Positions 35,122-44,512 of a DNA stretch of 64,000 nucleotides are shown here, piece by piece (position 1 is the stretch's first letter; every line of letters starts with the position of its first letter). The translations under genes were made by a program, and so were the position numbers. The notes under the pieces were generated by a model. It was not told the origin of the DNA and searched no databases. It was given only the letters and a program-made list of their open reading frames with translations. The DNA is taken from positions 62,001-126,000 of the forward strand of contig NZ_BMVP01000004.1 in NCBI RefSeq assembly GCF_014650775.1. The letters are read 5' to 3'. Source of the stretch: Streptomyces cirratus. Lineage in GTDB: Bacteria > Actinomycetota > Actinomycetes > Streptomycetales > Streptomycetaceae.

Positions 35122-36681
35122 TCATGCCCCTTTGGTCGCTGAGCCCGACGTGTCCCCTGTGTCCTGGACGGCCCGGGCGTCCCGGGCGTCCTGGGCGTCC
35201 TGGCCGGACCCGCCGGACAGTCCGCTGTGGAACGCCTCCAGCCACATTCCGGGGCCGGGGTCGTGCGCCGACTGCGGCTCCGCTGCGGGCGGGGCGTCGT
35301 AGAAATCGGCACGGTCCTTGCGGCGTCGCTGCGGCAGGCCCGTGGCCGTGCGTTCGGTGGCGGGTCCGCCCTCCGCGGGCGTCGGCCGCGGTACGGAAGC
35401 CGGCGCCGGGCGGGGCACGGCCACGCCGGCGGACGCGCGGTCGACGGGGTGCTCGCGCGGTGCGGGGGGCACTGCCCTGGGCCCCGAGGAGGAACCGATG
35501 CCGTGGGCGGTGCCGGTCGCCGCGGCCGTCGTGGTGATCAGGTGCTGCGGGACGATGACCACGGCGCGGACGCCGCCGTACGCGGAGGAGCGCAGGGACA
35601 CCTGGAACCCGTACGCCTGCGCCAGCCGGCCGACCACCGCGAGACCGAGCCTCGGCGTCTCGCCCAGGTCGTTGAGGTCGATGCCGGACTGCGCCTGCGC
35701 GAGCATCCTCTCGGCGCGCCTGCGTGCCTCCTCGCTCATGCTGAGGCCGCCGTCCTCGATCTCCACGGCGATGCCCGACTGGACTTCGGCGGCCGTGAGG
35801 TGGACGCGGGTGTGCGGCGGCGAGTAGCGGGTGGCGTTGTCCAGCAGCTCCGCGAGGGTGTGGATCAGGGGCTCCACGATCGGACCGACGACGGCGACCT
35901 CGGAGACCGAGTGGAGCTCCACGCGCTGGTAGTCGATGATCCGCGACATCGCGCCGCGCAGCACGCTGTACAGCGTGACGGCCCTGCTCCACTGGCGGCC
36001 GGGGCGCGCCCCGCCGAGGACGGAGATGGAGTCGGCGAGCCGGCCGATGAGGGCGGTGCCGTGGTCCAGGCGCAGGAGGTCGCCGAACACGTGCGGGTCG
36101 CGGCCGTGGCGGTCCTCCATCTCGCGCATCTCCTGGGCCTGCTGGTGGACGATCGCCTGGACGCGGCGGGCGATGTTGACGAAGGCCCGTTGCGCGGAGT
36201 GGCGGAGGTTCTCCTCGTTGTCGACGGTGTCGATGACGAGGGCCAGCACGCTTTGCAGGGCGGCTCTGAACCGCGGTGACAGGGCGGTGTCGTTGCCCCA
36301 CCGGTTGCCCTGTCCGCCGCGGCCGCCGAGGGCGGTCAGCACCTCTTCGGGCAGCTGGCCCTTGCGCAGTCGCTCGATGGCCTCGGTCAGCACCACCTGG
36401 GACAGGCGCACCGCTTCGGTTTCCTGCCGGGACAGGGCGTGCTGGAGGGCTGCGATCTGGGAGTGGCGGGCGGTGAGCGCGCGGCCGCGCCGGAGCGCTT
36501 CGGCGAGGGCGGCGGCGGTGCAGGCGGCGCCCACGGCCACGCAGACGGTGCGGACCGGTTCCGAGGAGGAAATCAGCGCGCCGATCAGGCACACGGCGGC
36601 CACGGCGGTAATCGCTGGCATCATCCAGCTCGTTCCCGCGTCGGGGCGGGCGGCTTCGGGTGGAATGTCTTTTTGCGCCAT
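35122..36681 (-). CDS. cvnA: Conservon sensor kinase-like ATPase, CvnA type
   Basis: A 519-residue membrane protein. Two hydrophobic segments (MMPAITAVAAVCLIGALI and VRTVCVAVGAACTAAAL) lie near the N-terminus. A helical region with a HisKA-like HSAQRAFVNIARR segment follows. The ATPase domain has the N-box LAELLDNATRYSPP, the G-box IEDGGLSM and GLAVVGRLA. A disordered Pro/Ala tail ends with Asp/Ala/Gln repeats encoded by 9-bp tandem units near 35165-35205. I chose the ATG at 36681, with GAGGA six bases upstream, over the longer frame to 36747. Conservon CvnA proteins resemble histidine kinases but have no partner response regulator. Confidence 0.93.
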   Translation of the reverse strand: MAQKDIPPEAARPDAGTSWMMPAITAVAAVCLIGALISSSEPVRTVCVAVGAACTAAALAEALRRGRALTARHSQIAALQHALSRQETEAVRLSQVVLTEAIERLRKGQLPEEVLTALGGRGGQGNRWGNDTALSPRFRAALQSVLALVIDTVDNEENLRHSAQRAFVNIARRVQAIVHQQAQEMREMEDRHGRDPHVFGDLLRLDHGTALIGRLADSISVLGGARPGRQWSRAVTLYSVLRGAMSRIIDYQRVELHSVSEVAVVGPIVEPLIHTLAELLDNATRYSPPHTRVHLTAAEVQSGIAVEIEDGGLSMSEEARRRAERMLAQAQSGIDLNDLGETPRLGLAVVGRLAQAYGFQVSLRSSAYGGVRAVVIVPQHLITTTAAATGTAHGIGSSSGPRAVPPAPREHPVDRASAGVAVPRPAPASVPRPTPAEGGPATERTATGLPQRRRKDRADFYDAPPAAEPQSAHDPGPGMWLEAFHSGLSGGSGQDAQDARDARAVQDTGDTSGSATKGA

Positions 36682-36799
36682 CGGCGTCCTCGAACCATCG
36701 AAAGTGGGGATCTTATGACCGGTGGGCGGGAGCATAACTAGGCCCAACTCCGCGTATGAGGGGTTTCATTGGAGTTCATCGGACCGAAGGACCCAATAC

Positions 36800-36840
36800 G
36801 CGCCATCCACGGGGCCGGATTCCGGCTGGGTGGATGGCGC
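36800..36840. terminator. Hairpin in the gap between decarboxylase and cvnA
   Basis: GCGCCATCCAC (36800-36810) pairs perfectly with GTGGATGGCGC (36830-36840); after a 3/3 internal loop, GCCGG and CCGGC extend the stem. It lies 170 bp past the decarboxylase stop and could end that transcript before cvnA. A nearer small stem sits at 36995-37010. The rest of the 36682-37012 gap is AT-richer than its surroundings and should hold the cvn promoter. No gene was recognised in it. Confidence 0.5.
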
Positions 36841-37012
36841 GTTCGTGCTGCCGATTGCCATAGGAGGAGGTCGAAGGCATTCCGTCGCACATGCGGGCGA
36901 TTGAATTCGAACTCATATCCTGCTTGCTTTCGGCCGCATTCCGTTGTCGGGATGTGGTAGCCCGTACGGAAGTGCGCTATGGGCACGCCGGGGTGGAGGT
37001 CCGGGCCTCCGG

Positions 37013-39349
37013 TCAAGCGCCGGGAGGGCCGTCCTCGCGTACGCACTCGATGAGGTAGTCACCGGTGTCGGGGTCGATGGTGACGCCGTGGGCTTCGCTG
37101 TGGAAGCCGGGGAAGGCCCGGTCGAAGGCCTCCAGGGCACCGAGGTAGCGCAGGACGGGGCCGTCGGGGGCACCGAGTGCTTCTCCGGGCATCAGTACGG
37201 GGATGCCGGGCGGGGTCACGGTGACCATGGCTGCGGCCACCCGGCCGGCGGCCCGCGCGAGGGGGAGGCGTTCGGTGCCGCCCCGGATCAGTCGCTGATA
37301 GCAGCTCCGGGGCGGGAGGACGGGTTCGGGCAGTTCCCGGAAGGCGGTGTCCAGGGCGTCGATCAGCTCGGCGCGGGTGAGGTGTTCGTGCATCTGCTGG
37401 CACAGGCCGCGCAACGTGGCGCTCCCGTAGCGCCGGGGGTGGCGCTCGACGAGGTGGGGCAGTACCTGCCGCAGGGGGGTGTCGGCGTCGTGGAGGGCCT
37501 TGAAGTCCATCAGGGCGTCCATCAGCGTGCCCCACTTGCCCTTGGTGATGCCCATGGAGAACAGGACGAGCGTGGTGTAGGTGTCGGTCTTCTCCACGAC
37601 GATGCCCCGGCCGGCGAGGTAGGCGGTGAGGATCCGGGCGGGGATGCCCCACGATGCCGTCTCCCCCGTGGCGGTGACTCCGGGGCAGGTCAGCGTGACC
37701 TTGATGGGGTCCAGCAGGCACTGACCCCGGCTCAGGCCGGCGAACCCGTGCCAGTCGGCGTCGGGGTCGAGCTCCCAGCAGCGCGGATCGGTGGCCAAGA
37801 GCGCCGGGGAGGCGTCGGCGAAGGGAACGCGGGTGCCGTCCTGCGGGTCGGTGACGGTGTCGGGCTGCCAGACGCCGAAGAACCACGGGAGCCGGTCGCC
37901 GGCGTCCGCGATCCGGCGTCCGGTCCGCACGACGGCCTGCCGGAACCTGATCGCTTCGGTGACCGCCTCGTCGACCAGCCACTCGCCCTGTGCGCCGTCC
38001 ATCATCGCCGCGGCCACGTCGAGCGAGGCGATGGCCGGATACAGCGCCGAGGTGGTGCCGTGCATCATGAACGCCTCGTTGAACCGGTGGTGTTCCACGG
38101 GCGCCCGGGGCGAGGACTTCACGTGCACCATGGCGGCCTGCGACAGGGCGGCCAGCAGTTTGTGCGTGGACTGGGTGGAGAAGACGGTGGGCCGCTCCGC
38201 TCCTTCGAAGGTGTCCGGGCCGACCGCCATGCCGTAGCGGCCGGCGTACAGGGGGTGGAACCGGGCGTAGGCGAACCACGCCTCGTCGAAGTGCAGGCGG
38301 GGCGTGCTGGGCGCCAGGGAGCGGGCGGTCTGCACCGTGTCGTAACACAGGCCGTCGTACGTGGAGTTGGTGATCACCGCGTACTGGGCCTCGGGCGAGA
38401 CGGCCCCGGGTGTCAGGGGGTGTGCGGCGATCCGGGCGGCCACCGCGGCGGGCGCGGTCTCGCGGGCGGGGAGCGGTCCGGCCAGCCCGTAGCCGTTGCG
38501 GGTGGGGACGAGGTAGACGGGGCGGGCGCCGGAGATCACCAGTCCGTGCAGGACCGACTTGTGGCAGTTGCGGTCCACCAGGGCGATCTCGTCGGAAGTG
38601 ACGCAGTAATGGCCGACCATGCGGTCCGCGGTGGAGTCGCCGTGCAGCACGAAGTACGTTCGCTCGGCGCCGAAGATGCGGGCCGCGTTGCGCTCGGCGT
38701 CCCCGATGGGACCGCTGTGCTCGAAGAGGGAACCGAGCTCCTCGACGGAGATCGACAGGTCGGTGCGGAAGAGGCGCTCGCCGTAGTAGTCGAAGAACGC
38801 CCGTCCGACGGGTGATTTCAAGAACGCCACCCCGCCGGAATGCGCCGGGGTGTGCCAGGAGTATTCGTGGGCGTCGTCGAACCGCCGGAGCGCCTTGAAG
38901 AACGGTGGCAGGACGGAGTCGCCGTAGGCGCGTGCCGCGTTGGAGACACGGCCGGCGATGAAGGACGGCGTGTCTTCCAATGGCCAGATGTAGCCGACGG
39001 CCGTCTCCGCCACCCACAGGGGCAGCCGGTCCAGGCCCTGGTCGGAGTCCTCGGCCATCACGACGAAGACGGGCAGGTCCTTGAACCGGCGGGAGACCTG
39101 CCGCAGGACCGCCGCGCCCCCGCCGTCGGCGTCCGCACCGGTCTCCGACGGCAGGTCCCAGGCCACGACCGCGGCTGTCAGGCCCGCCTCGGTGCGCAGG
39201 GCGGCGCGGGCCGCCTCGGAGGTGCGGGCCCACCGCACCTCCAGACCGTGGTTCTCCAGTTCCTTCCCGATCCGCCGCAGTTGGTCGCCTCCGACCCCGC
39301 CGCCCAAGGGGTCCTCGCGCAGGGCCAGCAGGACACTACCGTTCGCCAT
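37013..39349 (-). CDS. Orn/Lys/Arg decarboxylase (fold-type I PLP, group III)
   Basis: A 778-residue enzyme. An N-terminal wing domain resembles a receiver fold (about 1-130: SVLLALREDPLGGGVGG, VVAWDLPSE, FVVMAEDSDQG). The PLP domain includes FVLHGDSTADRM, RNCHKSVLHG, LHFDEAWFAYARFHPLY and the PLP lysine in FSTQSTHKLLAALSQ. The C-terminal domain has PGIPVLMPGE. This is the biodegradative lysine/ornithine/arginine decarboxylase family, which makes cadaverine, putrescine or agmatine. Which substrate is used cannot be read with confidence. I chose the ATG at 39349, with GGAGAG six bases upstream. It stands alone: a terminator separates it from the upstream transporter gene. Confidence 0.92.
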   Translation of the reverse strand: MANGSVLLALREDPLGGGVGGDQLRRIGKELENHGLEVRWARTSEAARAALRTEAGLTAAVVAWDLPSETGADADGGGAAVLRQVSRRFKDLPVFVVMAEDSDQGLDRLPLWVAETAVGYIWPLEDTPSFIAGRVSNAARAYGDSVLPPFFKALRRFDDAHEYSWHTPAHSGGVAFLKSPVGRAFFDYYGERLFRTDLSISVEELGSLFEHSGPIGDAERNAARIFGAERTYFVLHGDSTADRMVGHYCVTSDEIALVDRNCHKSVLHGLVISGARPVYLVPTRNGYGLAGPLPARETAPAAVAARIAAHPLTPGAVSPEAQYAVITNSTYDGLCYDTVQTARSLAPSTPRLHFDEAWFAYARFHPLYAGRYGMAVGPDTFEGAERPTVFSTQSTHKLLAALSQAAMVHVKSSPRAPVEHHRFNEAFMMHGTTSALYPAIASLDVAAAMMDGAQGEWLVDEAVTEAIRFRQAVVRTGRRIADAGDRLPWFFGVWQPDTVTDPQDGTRVPFADASPALLATDPRCWELDPDADWHGFAGLSRGQCLLDPIKVTLTCPGVTATGETASWGIPARILTAYLAGRGIVVEKTDTYTTLVLFSMGITKGKWGTLMDALMDFKALHDADTPLRQVLPHLVERHPRRYGSATLRGLCQQMHEHLTRAELIDALDTAFRELPEPVLPPRSCYQRLIRGGTERLPLARAAGRVAAAMVTVTPPGIPVLMPGEALGAPDGPVLRYLGALEAFDRAFPGFHSEAHGVTIDPDTGDYLIECVREDGPPGA

Positions 39350-39485
39350 GACACTCTCCATGAGGGTGTTGCCGTTCCGCTTGACCTGCACGAGTCTCAA
39401 GCGGAACGGACCTGTTCGGCGTCGGAAGCGGGTGGCACTCACCCGTACGGGTAGCACCCGGCCACGGGCCCGTCAGGGCCCGTCA

Positions 39486-39503
39486 GGGCCGGTTCACCGG
39501 CCC
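39486..39503 (-). terminator. Hairpin after the MHS transporter gene
   Basis: GGGCCGG-TTCA-CCGGCCC, a perfect 7-bp stem with a tetraloop, 17 bases past the transporter stop on the minus strand. A tandem GGGCCCGTCA pair lies next to it. Confidence 0.6.
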
Positions 39504-39519
39504 CCGCACTCGGTCCCGG

Positions 39520-41022
39520 TCACCCCTCGTGGTCGTGGGGGCCGTGGTGGGACCGCGGGTGGCGCAGCCGCACCCAGACGTCCCTGGCGCGACGGCCGGC
39601 CGCCGAGCGGCTGCGGGCCACCAGGCGCTGCGCCTCGCCCGGGGTCTCGACCATGGGGCCCGAGCCTCGCAGCGGTTTGCCCGCGGTCTCGTGCAGGAAG
39701 AGCGTCGAGACGAAGCCGACGGCGCCGGCGACCATGAGGTAGTACGCCGGGACCATCTCGTCGCCGGTCGCCTCGACCAGCGCCGAGGCCACCAGCGGCG
39801 TGGTGCCGCCGAACAACGAGACGGAGATGTTGAAGGCGAGGGACAGGGCCCCGTACCGCAGTCTGGTGGGGAACAGCGCCGGCAGCGTGGAGGCGGCCGT
39901 ACCGGCGAAGCAGACCAGCAGCAGACCGAGCACGGCGCAGCCGATGGCGGGCAGCAGGATCCCGCCCCGGCGGATCAGCACGAAGGCCGGTACGGACAGC
40001 GCCACCAGGGCGACGCTGCCGGCGAGGAACACCGGGCGGCGGCCCCATCGGTCCGACGAATGGCCCACGGTGGTGATGGTCAGGACCACCAGCAGCATGG
40101 TCGCGAGGACCAGCACCTGCGCGGTGGTGGCGCTCTGGCCGAGGGTGACGGTCATGTAGGTCGGCAGGTACGAGGTCACCATGTAGTTGGTGACGTTGTA
40201 CAGCAGGACCAGTCCCATGCAGATGAGGACGGCCTGCCAGTGCTGGGTGAAGATCTCCTTGAGGCGTCCCTTGCCGGATTCGCGGGCGGCCTCGACGGGG
40301 TCCACGTCCTCTTCGCCCTCCGGGCCCTTGGAGGCCTCCGAGGCCGCGTAGGCGGCCTCCTTCTTGAAGGCGGGGGTCTCCTCCAGTTTCATGCGCATGT
40401 AGAGCCCGATCAGGCCGAGGGGGCCCGCCAGGTAGAAGGGGATGCGCCAGCCCCAGTCCTCCAGGCCGCCGGTGCCGAGGACGAGGGTCAGTACGGTGAC
40501 CAGACCGGAGCCGAGGGCGTAGCCGACGAAGGTGCCGAAGTCGAGCCAGCTGCCGAGGAACCCGCGGCGGCGGTCGGGGGCGTACTCGGCGATGTAGGTG
40601 GTGGCGCCCGCGTACTCGCCGCCCGTCGAGAAGCCCTGCACCAGACGGCACACGAGGAGCAGGAGCGGGGCGGCGACGCCGACGGAGTCGTACGAGGGCA
40701 GGAAGCCGACGGCGAAGGTGCTGGCCGCCATCATGATCATGGTGGCGGCCAGCACCTTCTGCCGCCCGATGCGGTCGCCGAGCGGACCGAAGACCAGACC
40801 GCCCAGGGGGCGGACCAGAAAGGCCGCGGCGAAGGTGGCGAAGGCGGAGACGACCTGTACGCCGGGTGAGCTGGCCGGGAAGAAGACCTTGCCCATCGTT
40901 CCCGCGAGGTAGGCGTAGACGCCGAAGTCGAACCACTCCATCGTGTTGCCCAGGGCCGCCGCCGTCACCGCGCGCCGCACCTGCGGGCGGTCGGAGACGG
41001 TCACGTCCTCGCTGCGGATCAT
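39520..41022 (-). CDS. MHS-family MFS transporter (ProP-like)
   Basis: A 500-residue 12-helix symporter. The metabolite:H+ symporter hallmarks are present: GNTMEWFDFGVYAYLAG in TM1, the GPLGDRIGRQ loop between TM2 and TM3, and RLVQGFSTGGEYAGATTYIAE. The insertion between TM6 and TM7 is long and acidic (EASKGPEGEEDVDPVEAA), and the C-terminus is His-rich. Relatives carry proline/betaine or dicarboxylic acids with protons. I chose the ATG at 41022, with GGAAG just upstream, because the longer N-terminus is Arg-rich and unlike the family. Confidence 0.92.
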   Translation of the reverse strand: MIRSEDVTVSDRPQVRRAVTAAALGNTMEWFDFGVYAYLAGTMGKVFFPASSPGVQVVSAFATFAAAFLVRPLGGLVFGPLGDRIGRQKVLAATMIMMAASTFAVGFLPSYDSVGVAAPLLLLVCRLVQGFSTGGEYAGATTYIAEYAPDRRRGFLGSWLDFGTFVGYALGSGLVTVLTLVLGTGGLEDWGWRIPFYLAGPLGLIGLYMRMKLEETPAFKKEAAYAASEASKGPEGEEDVDPVEAARESGKGRLKEIFTQHWQAVLICMGLVLLYNVTNYMVTSYLPTYMTVTLGQSATTAQVLVLATMLLVVLTITTVGHSSDRWGRRPVFLAGSVALVALSVPAFVLIRRGGILLPAIGCAVLGLLLVCFAGTAASTLPALFPTRLRYGALSLAFNISVSLFGGTTPLVASALVEATGDEMVPAYYLMVAGAVGFVSTLFLHETAGKPLRGSGPMVETPGEAQRLVARSRSAAGRRARDVWVRLRHPRSHHGPHDHEG

Positions 41023-41225
41023 CGTCTTCCGGCGCCGCACGAGGATGCGGAGCATCCGGTCGGTGGCCGGGTGGCCACCGCGCGCCGGCCTTCTTCCCGG
41101 CCCGTCACCGGAACCCCGCCACGGTCCTGCCATGCTGTCGGTCTCCTGGTCGGTTGCCGCTGCCTCGCCGGCTTCCGATTCTGTCGCCTTCGCGCCGGCC
41201 GGGCGTGCCGGCGCCTCCAGGTGGG

Positions 41226-41250
41226 TGAACCTTTCAGTTCACAGCACTAG
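41226..41250 (+). repeat. Short dispersed CTAG-ended repeat, copy 2
   Basis: Starts TGAACCTTTC and ends TCACAGCACTAG, 21 of 25 bases or better the same as copy 1 by eye. Its CTA at 41247-41249 forms the TAG stop of the I36-like gene. An inner GTGAAC/GTTCAC inverted repeat could also act as a small hairpin past that gene. Confidence 0.7.
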
Positions 41251-41693
41251 GAACCCTTGTAGGAGCCGATCGGGGTGGCCGTCCCGCAGGAGGAGCCGCC
41301 CAGTTTCTGTACGGAGGAGATCCGGTCGTGGAGACCGAACCAGTCGCCGAGTTTCGACACCGAGTAGCCGGGCCGCACGCAGTACCTGGCGCCCCTGTAA
41401 TTGGGGTCTACGTAGACGTACCAGGACACGCTGTTGCGGTTCCACACGGAGTCGAACCGGTCGTTGTCGCCGCCGAGGGCGGGCGCTGAGGCCGTGTAGG
41501 CGGTGAAGATGCCGCCGTAGTCCGCGTCGGACCAGGCGCACAGGCGGTTGTCGGCGCACTGGCCGGGACTCGCCGACGCGGGCGCCTGGGCGGTGGCGAA
41601 GGCGATCACCGCCGCGCCCACGAGCAGCGCGGCACGCCGCCCTGCGCGGTGCCGGCGGGACTTCGTACCCCGTGAACTCGTTGAAGCTGTCAT
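41247..41693 (-). CDS. Secreted peptidase-inhibitor I36-like protein
   Basis: A 148-residue secreted protein. The signal peptide has a basic start (SSRGTKSRRHRAGRR), a hydrophobic core (AALLVGAAVIAFATAQA) and a cut near ASAS. The mature part of about 105 residues is beta/gamma-crystallin-like (LCAWSDADYGG, NSVSWYVYVDPNYRGARYCV, DRISSVQKL) and matches the I36 inhibitor family, which includes the Streptomyces metalloprotease inhibitor SMPI. Four Cys are visible, so two disulfides are possible. GGGAG lies seven bases before the ATG at 41693. Its stop codon lies in a dispersed repeat. Confidence 0.85.
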   Translation of the reverse strand: MTASTSSRGTKSRRHRAGRRAALLVGAAVIAFATAQAPASASPGQCADNRLCAWSDADYGGIFTAYTASAPALGGDNDRFDSVWNRNSVSWYVYVDPNYRGARYCVRPGYSVSKLGDWFGLHDRISSVQKLGGSSCGTATPIGSYKGS

Positions 41694-41816
41694 GCGCGTG
41701 CTCCCACCTGGGTCGTGGATGTGATGACGGACGGACCGCGCGGAGGCGGCGCCGGTACGCATCCTGCTGACGGTCGGGCTCCGCCGGCCACGGTGTTAAG
41801 CCACCGCTTAAAGCCT

Positions 41817-42839
41817 TCACGAGGGGACGTCGTCTCCCGCGGCCCGCCACCCCCCGCCGAGCAGCTCACGTCCCAGGGCGGTCGCCACGTGCAGCACGCT
41901 GCCGCCCCGACGGCTCGTGGTGATGAGGCCCGCGCCGCGCAGGGCCTTCGCGTGCTGGCTCGCCGCCGCAGGGGTGACGCGGAGCCGCGCGGCGAGCTCG
42001 GCGGTGCCGCAGCCGTCCGCGGTGACGCGCAGCGCGGCCGCCCGGGTGCGTCCGAGGAGGGCGCCCAGGGCCTCGCCGGCGGTTGTGCCGTTGCCGCCGT
42101 GCCACAGGGCGGAGCCGTTCGCCGGGCCGGTCACCGCCGGTACGGTCAGCCGGGGCACCGATGCGTCGTCGAACGGGTCGTAGAGGAGGCTGAGCTCGCG
42201 CCAGGAGAACACGGTCGGCGCGAGGACGAGCCCGCGTCCGCCCAGGTGGACGTCGACCGGGCGGGGGTGGCGTACCTCCAGGACGGGCGGGCGCCAGCGC
42301 ACCAGCGGCGGGCACAACGAGGTCAGCAGGCCTTCGACGCCGTGCTCCAGGAAGGTGCGGGCGTACTGGGCGCGTACCGCGTCGAGGCGTGCGTGGGCGG
42401 CAGCCCAGTACGGCCCTACGGTCACCCGGTGGCAGGCCGCGAGGGCTGTCGCCAGTCGCGCGCGGGCTTCGGCGTCCCCCTCGGCTACGGACCGGGCCCA
42501 GGAGGAGTGGGCGGGGTCGAAGGCGACCGCCTCCAGTTCCCGCCGTACCCGGGCGCGCGGAGCCCGCAGCAGGGCGTCGACGGCCTCATCGATGTCGGGC
42601 GAGTCCCCGGCCAGGGCCAGCAGGTCGAGCCCGGGGCCGCGGCCGGGCAGGAGCACGGTGAGCGGCCTCGCGGCCTGTGGCAGTCGCCCGGCCACCGTCG
42701 CCCGCCAGCGTTGGAAGGGCGCCGCGAGGGAGCGCCTGCTCAGCATCTCCAGGCTGTAGTACGTCTCCGCCGCGGCCCCGATCGTGGTGGCCACCCGGGT
42801 GCGGGCGAGATCGTCCGCGGTGAAATGGATACGCAGCAC
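41817..42839 (-). CDS. ArsR-type winged-helix regulator with large N-terminal domain
   Basis: A 340-residue protein. The C-terminal 90 residues are an ArsR-like HTH (TTAGEALGALLGRTRAAAL, CGTAELAARLRVTPAAASQH, ALRGAGLITTSRRGGSVLH). The N-terminal 240 residues (LRIHFTADDLARTRVATT, FQRWRATVAGRLPQAARPL) match the DUF5937-type domain often joined to ArsR HTHs in actinomycetes. No metal-binding Cys motif is present, so it is likely not a metal sensor. GTG 42839 is taken as the start since VLRIHFTADDL is the usual beginning of this family; the upstream extension is Arg/Pro-rich. Confidence 0.85.
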   Translation of the reverse strand: MLRIHFTADDLARTRVATTIGAAAETYYSLEMLSRRSLAAPFQRWRATVAGRLPQAARPLTVLLPGRGPGLDLLALAGDSPDIDEAVDALLRAPRARVRRELEAVAFDPAHSSWARSVAEGDAEARARLATALAACHRVTVGPYWAAAHARLDAVRAQYARTFLEHGVEGLLTSLCPPLVRWRPPVLEVRHPRPVDVHLGGRGLVLAPTVFSWRELSLLYDPFDDASVPRLTVPAVTGPANGSALWHGGNGTTAGEALGALLGRTRAAALRVTADGCGTAELAARLRVTPAAASQHAKALRGAGLITTSRRGGSVLHVATALGRELLGGGWRAAGDDVPS

Positions 42840-43014
42840 CAGTGGCCCCCGCCCCGTTGCCCCCGCAGTCGTACGGCGGTGCGGCGCGGCGCTGTCGCGA
42901 TGTCGCACACGGCCGGCCCGCCCGCGCCGCCCGCGTGGCGGCGGGGTCATTGTCCTGCTCGCGGCGGCAGCGCTTCTACGGCGCTTTTCGGCCCTTCCGC
43001 CGGGGGGCGGCCGG

Positions 43015-44247
43015 TCAGCTGCCCTTGGGCGCGGAGGGCTTGTGGCCGGGGTAGACGTGCTGGGGGCTCACGATGCGGGTGACGGCCTCGCCGAACAGCG
43101 TGCTCGGCTCCTGGCCGTCGTGGAGGACGTCGGTGTTGAGGACGATGACCATCGTCGCCCGCGCCTGGGGCAGGTAGACGCACAGGACTTCGTAGCCGGG
43201 CAGTGAGCCGTTGTGGCCGATCCAGCCCTGGACGTCGAAGATGCCCAGCCCGTAGCCGTCCCCCGGCACGCCTATCGGCCGCGTCTTGAGACGCTCGGCC
43301 TGCGTCGCGGGCGTCAGCAGCGTGCCGGTGGCCAGGGTGTGGGCCCAGCTGCGCAGGTCCTGGAGGTCGGAGATCATCGCTCCGGCGGCCCAGGCCCAGG
43401 AGGGGTCCCAGTCGGTCGAGTTCTCGATCTTGCCGGACGCCGTCTGCTCGGTGTAGCCCTGCGCGTGGGGCTCCGGGAACTCCGCGCCCGTGGGGAAGAG
43501 CGTGTGGTGCAGCCCCGCCGGAGCGACGACGTCCCGCATGACGACGTCGTGCAGCGGCCGGCCGGTGACCTTCTCGATCACCAGGCCGAGGAGGACCAGG
43601 TTGGTGTTGGAGTAGTCGAACTGCGCGTCCGGCTGGAACTGCACGCCGTGCTTGAAGCCGTAGGCGAGCAACTCCTGTGGTGTGAAGTGCTTGTCCGGGG
43701 TGGTTTCCAGCGCCTTGGCGAAGTCCGGGTCCTCGCTGTAGTTGAACAGCCCGCTGCGCATGCCGGCCAGTTCGCGCAGCGTGATGCGGTTGCCGTTCGG
43801 GACGCCGGTGACGTACTTGCCTATGGGGTCGTCCAGGCCGGCCCTGTGCTGGTCGACCAGTTCGAGGAGGGCGGTGACGGTGAACGTCTTGGTCTCGCTG
43901 CCGATGCGTACGCGCAGGCCGCTCGTCATCGGTGCGCCGGTCGCCTTGTCCGCCACGCCGAAGGACTTCACGTAACTGCCCTTGCCGGGCGCCCACAGCC
44001 CGACGGCCACACCCGGAACCTGTGCGTCGCGCAGGACTTGGCGTACGGCGGCGTCCAGCTTCGCGGCGACGGCCGGGGTGAGCTGTGCGAAGGTCCCGTC
44101 CGGGGAGGGGGAGGGCGCGGCCGGGGCGGATCGCGCCGGGTCGTTCGCCCCGTGCGCGGAACCCGCCGCGGCGGCCGGAGCGATGAGCAGACCTGCTGTT
44201 GCGGCGGCCACACAGGCTCGGCGCAGCCGGATGCGGTACGGCTTCAC
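43015..44247 (-). CDS. Secreted serine hydrolase (class C beta-lactamase / DD-carboxypeptidase fold)
   Basis: A 410-residue exported enzyme. It has a signal peptide (RRACVAAATAGLLIAPAAAAGS) and a Pro/Ser linker. The penicillin-binding fold carries the nucleophile motif SETK at 117-120, the YxN motif in FDYSNTNLVLLG, and the third motif HNG in WIGHNGSLPGY. All three active-site elements are present. Family members include D-alanyl-D-alanine carboxypeptidase R61-like enzymes, esterases and D-aminopeptidases; which activity applies is not visible. It is monocistronic, as the neighbours face away or are unrelated. Confidence 0.92.
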   Translation of the reverse strand: MKPYRIRLRRACVAAATAGLLIAPAAAAGSAHGANDPARSAPAAPSPSPDGTFAQLTPAVAAKLDAAVRQVLRDAQVPGVAVGLWAPGKGSYVKSFGVADKATGAPMTSGLRVRIGSETKTFTVTALLELVDQHRAGLDDPIGKYVTGVPNGNRITLRELAGMRSGLFNYSEDPDFAKALETTPDKHFTPQELLAYGFKHGVQFQPDAQFDYSNTNLVLLGLVIEKVTGRPLHDVVMRDVVAPAGLHHTLFPTGAEFPEPHAQGYTEQTASGKIENSTDWDPSWAWAAGAMISDLQDLRSWAHTLATGTLLTPATQAERLKTRPIGVPGDGYGLGIFDVQGWIGHNGSLPGYEVLCVYLPQARATMVIVLNTDVLHDGQEPSTLFGEAVTRIVSPQHVYPGHKPSAPKGS

Positions 44248-44512
44248 GGCCTGGCCTCCAGTCGTACGAGGGCCCGAGCAGGCACCAGGCTAGGCCTGCC
44301 CCGGACCGCCCGCGAGGCGGGCCGCCCGGGTGTGTCGGCGCGGGTTCTCCTTTCGCATCCTTGGTTCCTGATCCGCTTCGGGTGGAGAACGGGCAGGTCA
44401 ACCGGCCGCAGGAGGCGCACTCGTGTCACACCGCAAGCACGGGCCCCGGATGCGGTTTGCCGGGCGCTGGATCATCCTGGGAGCGCTGGACCACGAGCGA
44501 AGGAGATCGGCC
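44248..44512. other. Intergenic region between serine hydrolase and antitoxin-like gene
   Basis: 265 bases holding the divergent starts of both genes. AAGGAG seven bases before the ATG at 44513 is clear. No operator or RNA was recognised. Confidence 0.4.

Noticed and set aside
35160..35210. 9-bp tandem repeats as a CRISPR or VNTR locus
   Set aside because: They are in-frame codon repeats for the Asp/Ala/Gln tail of CvnA, with no spacers.
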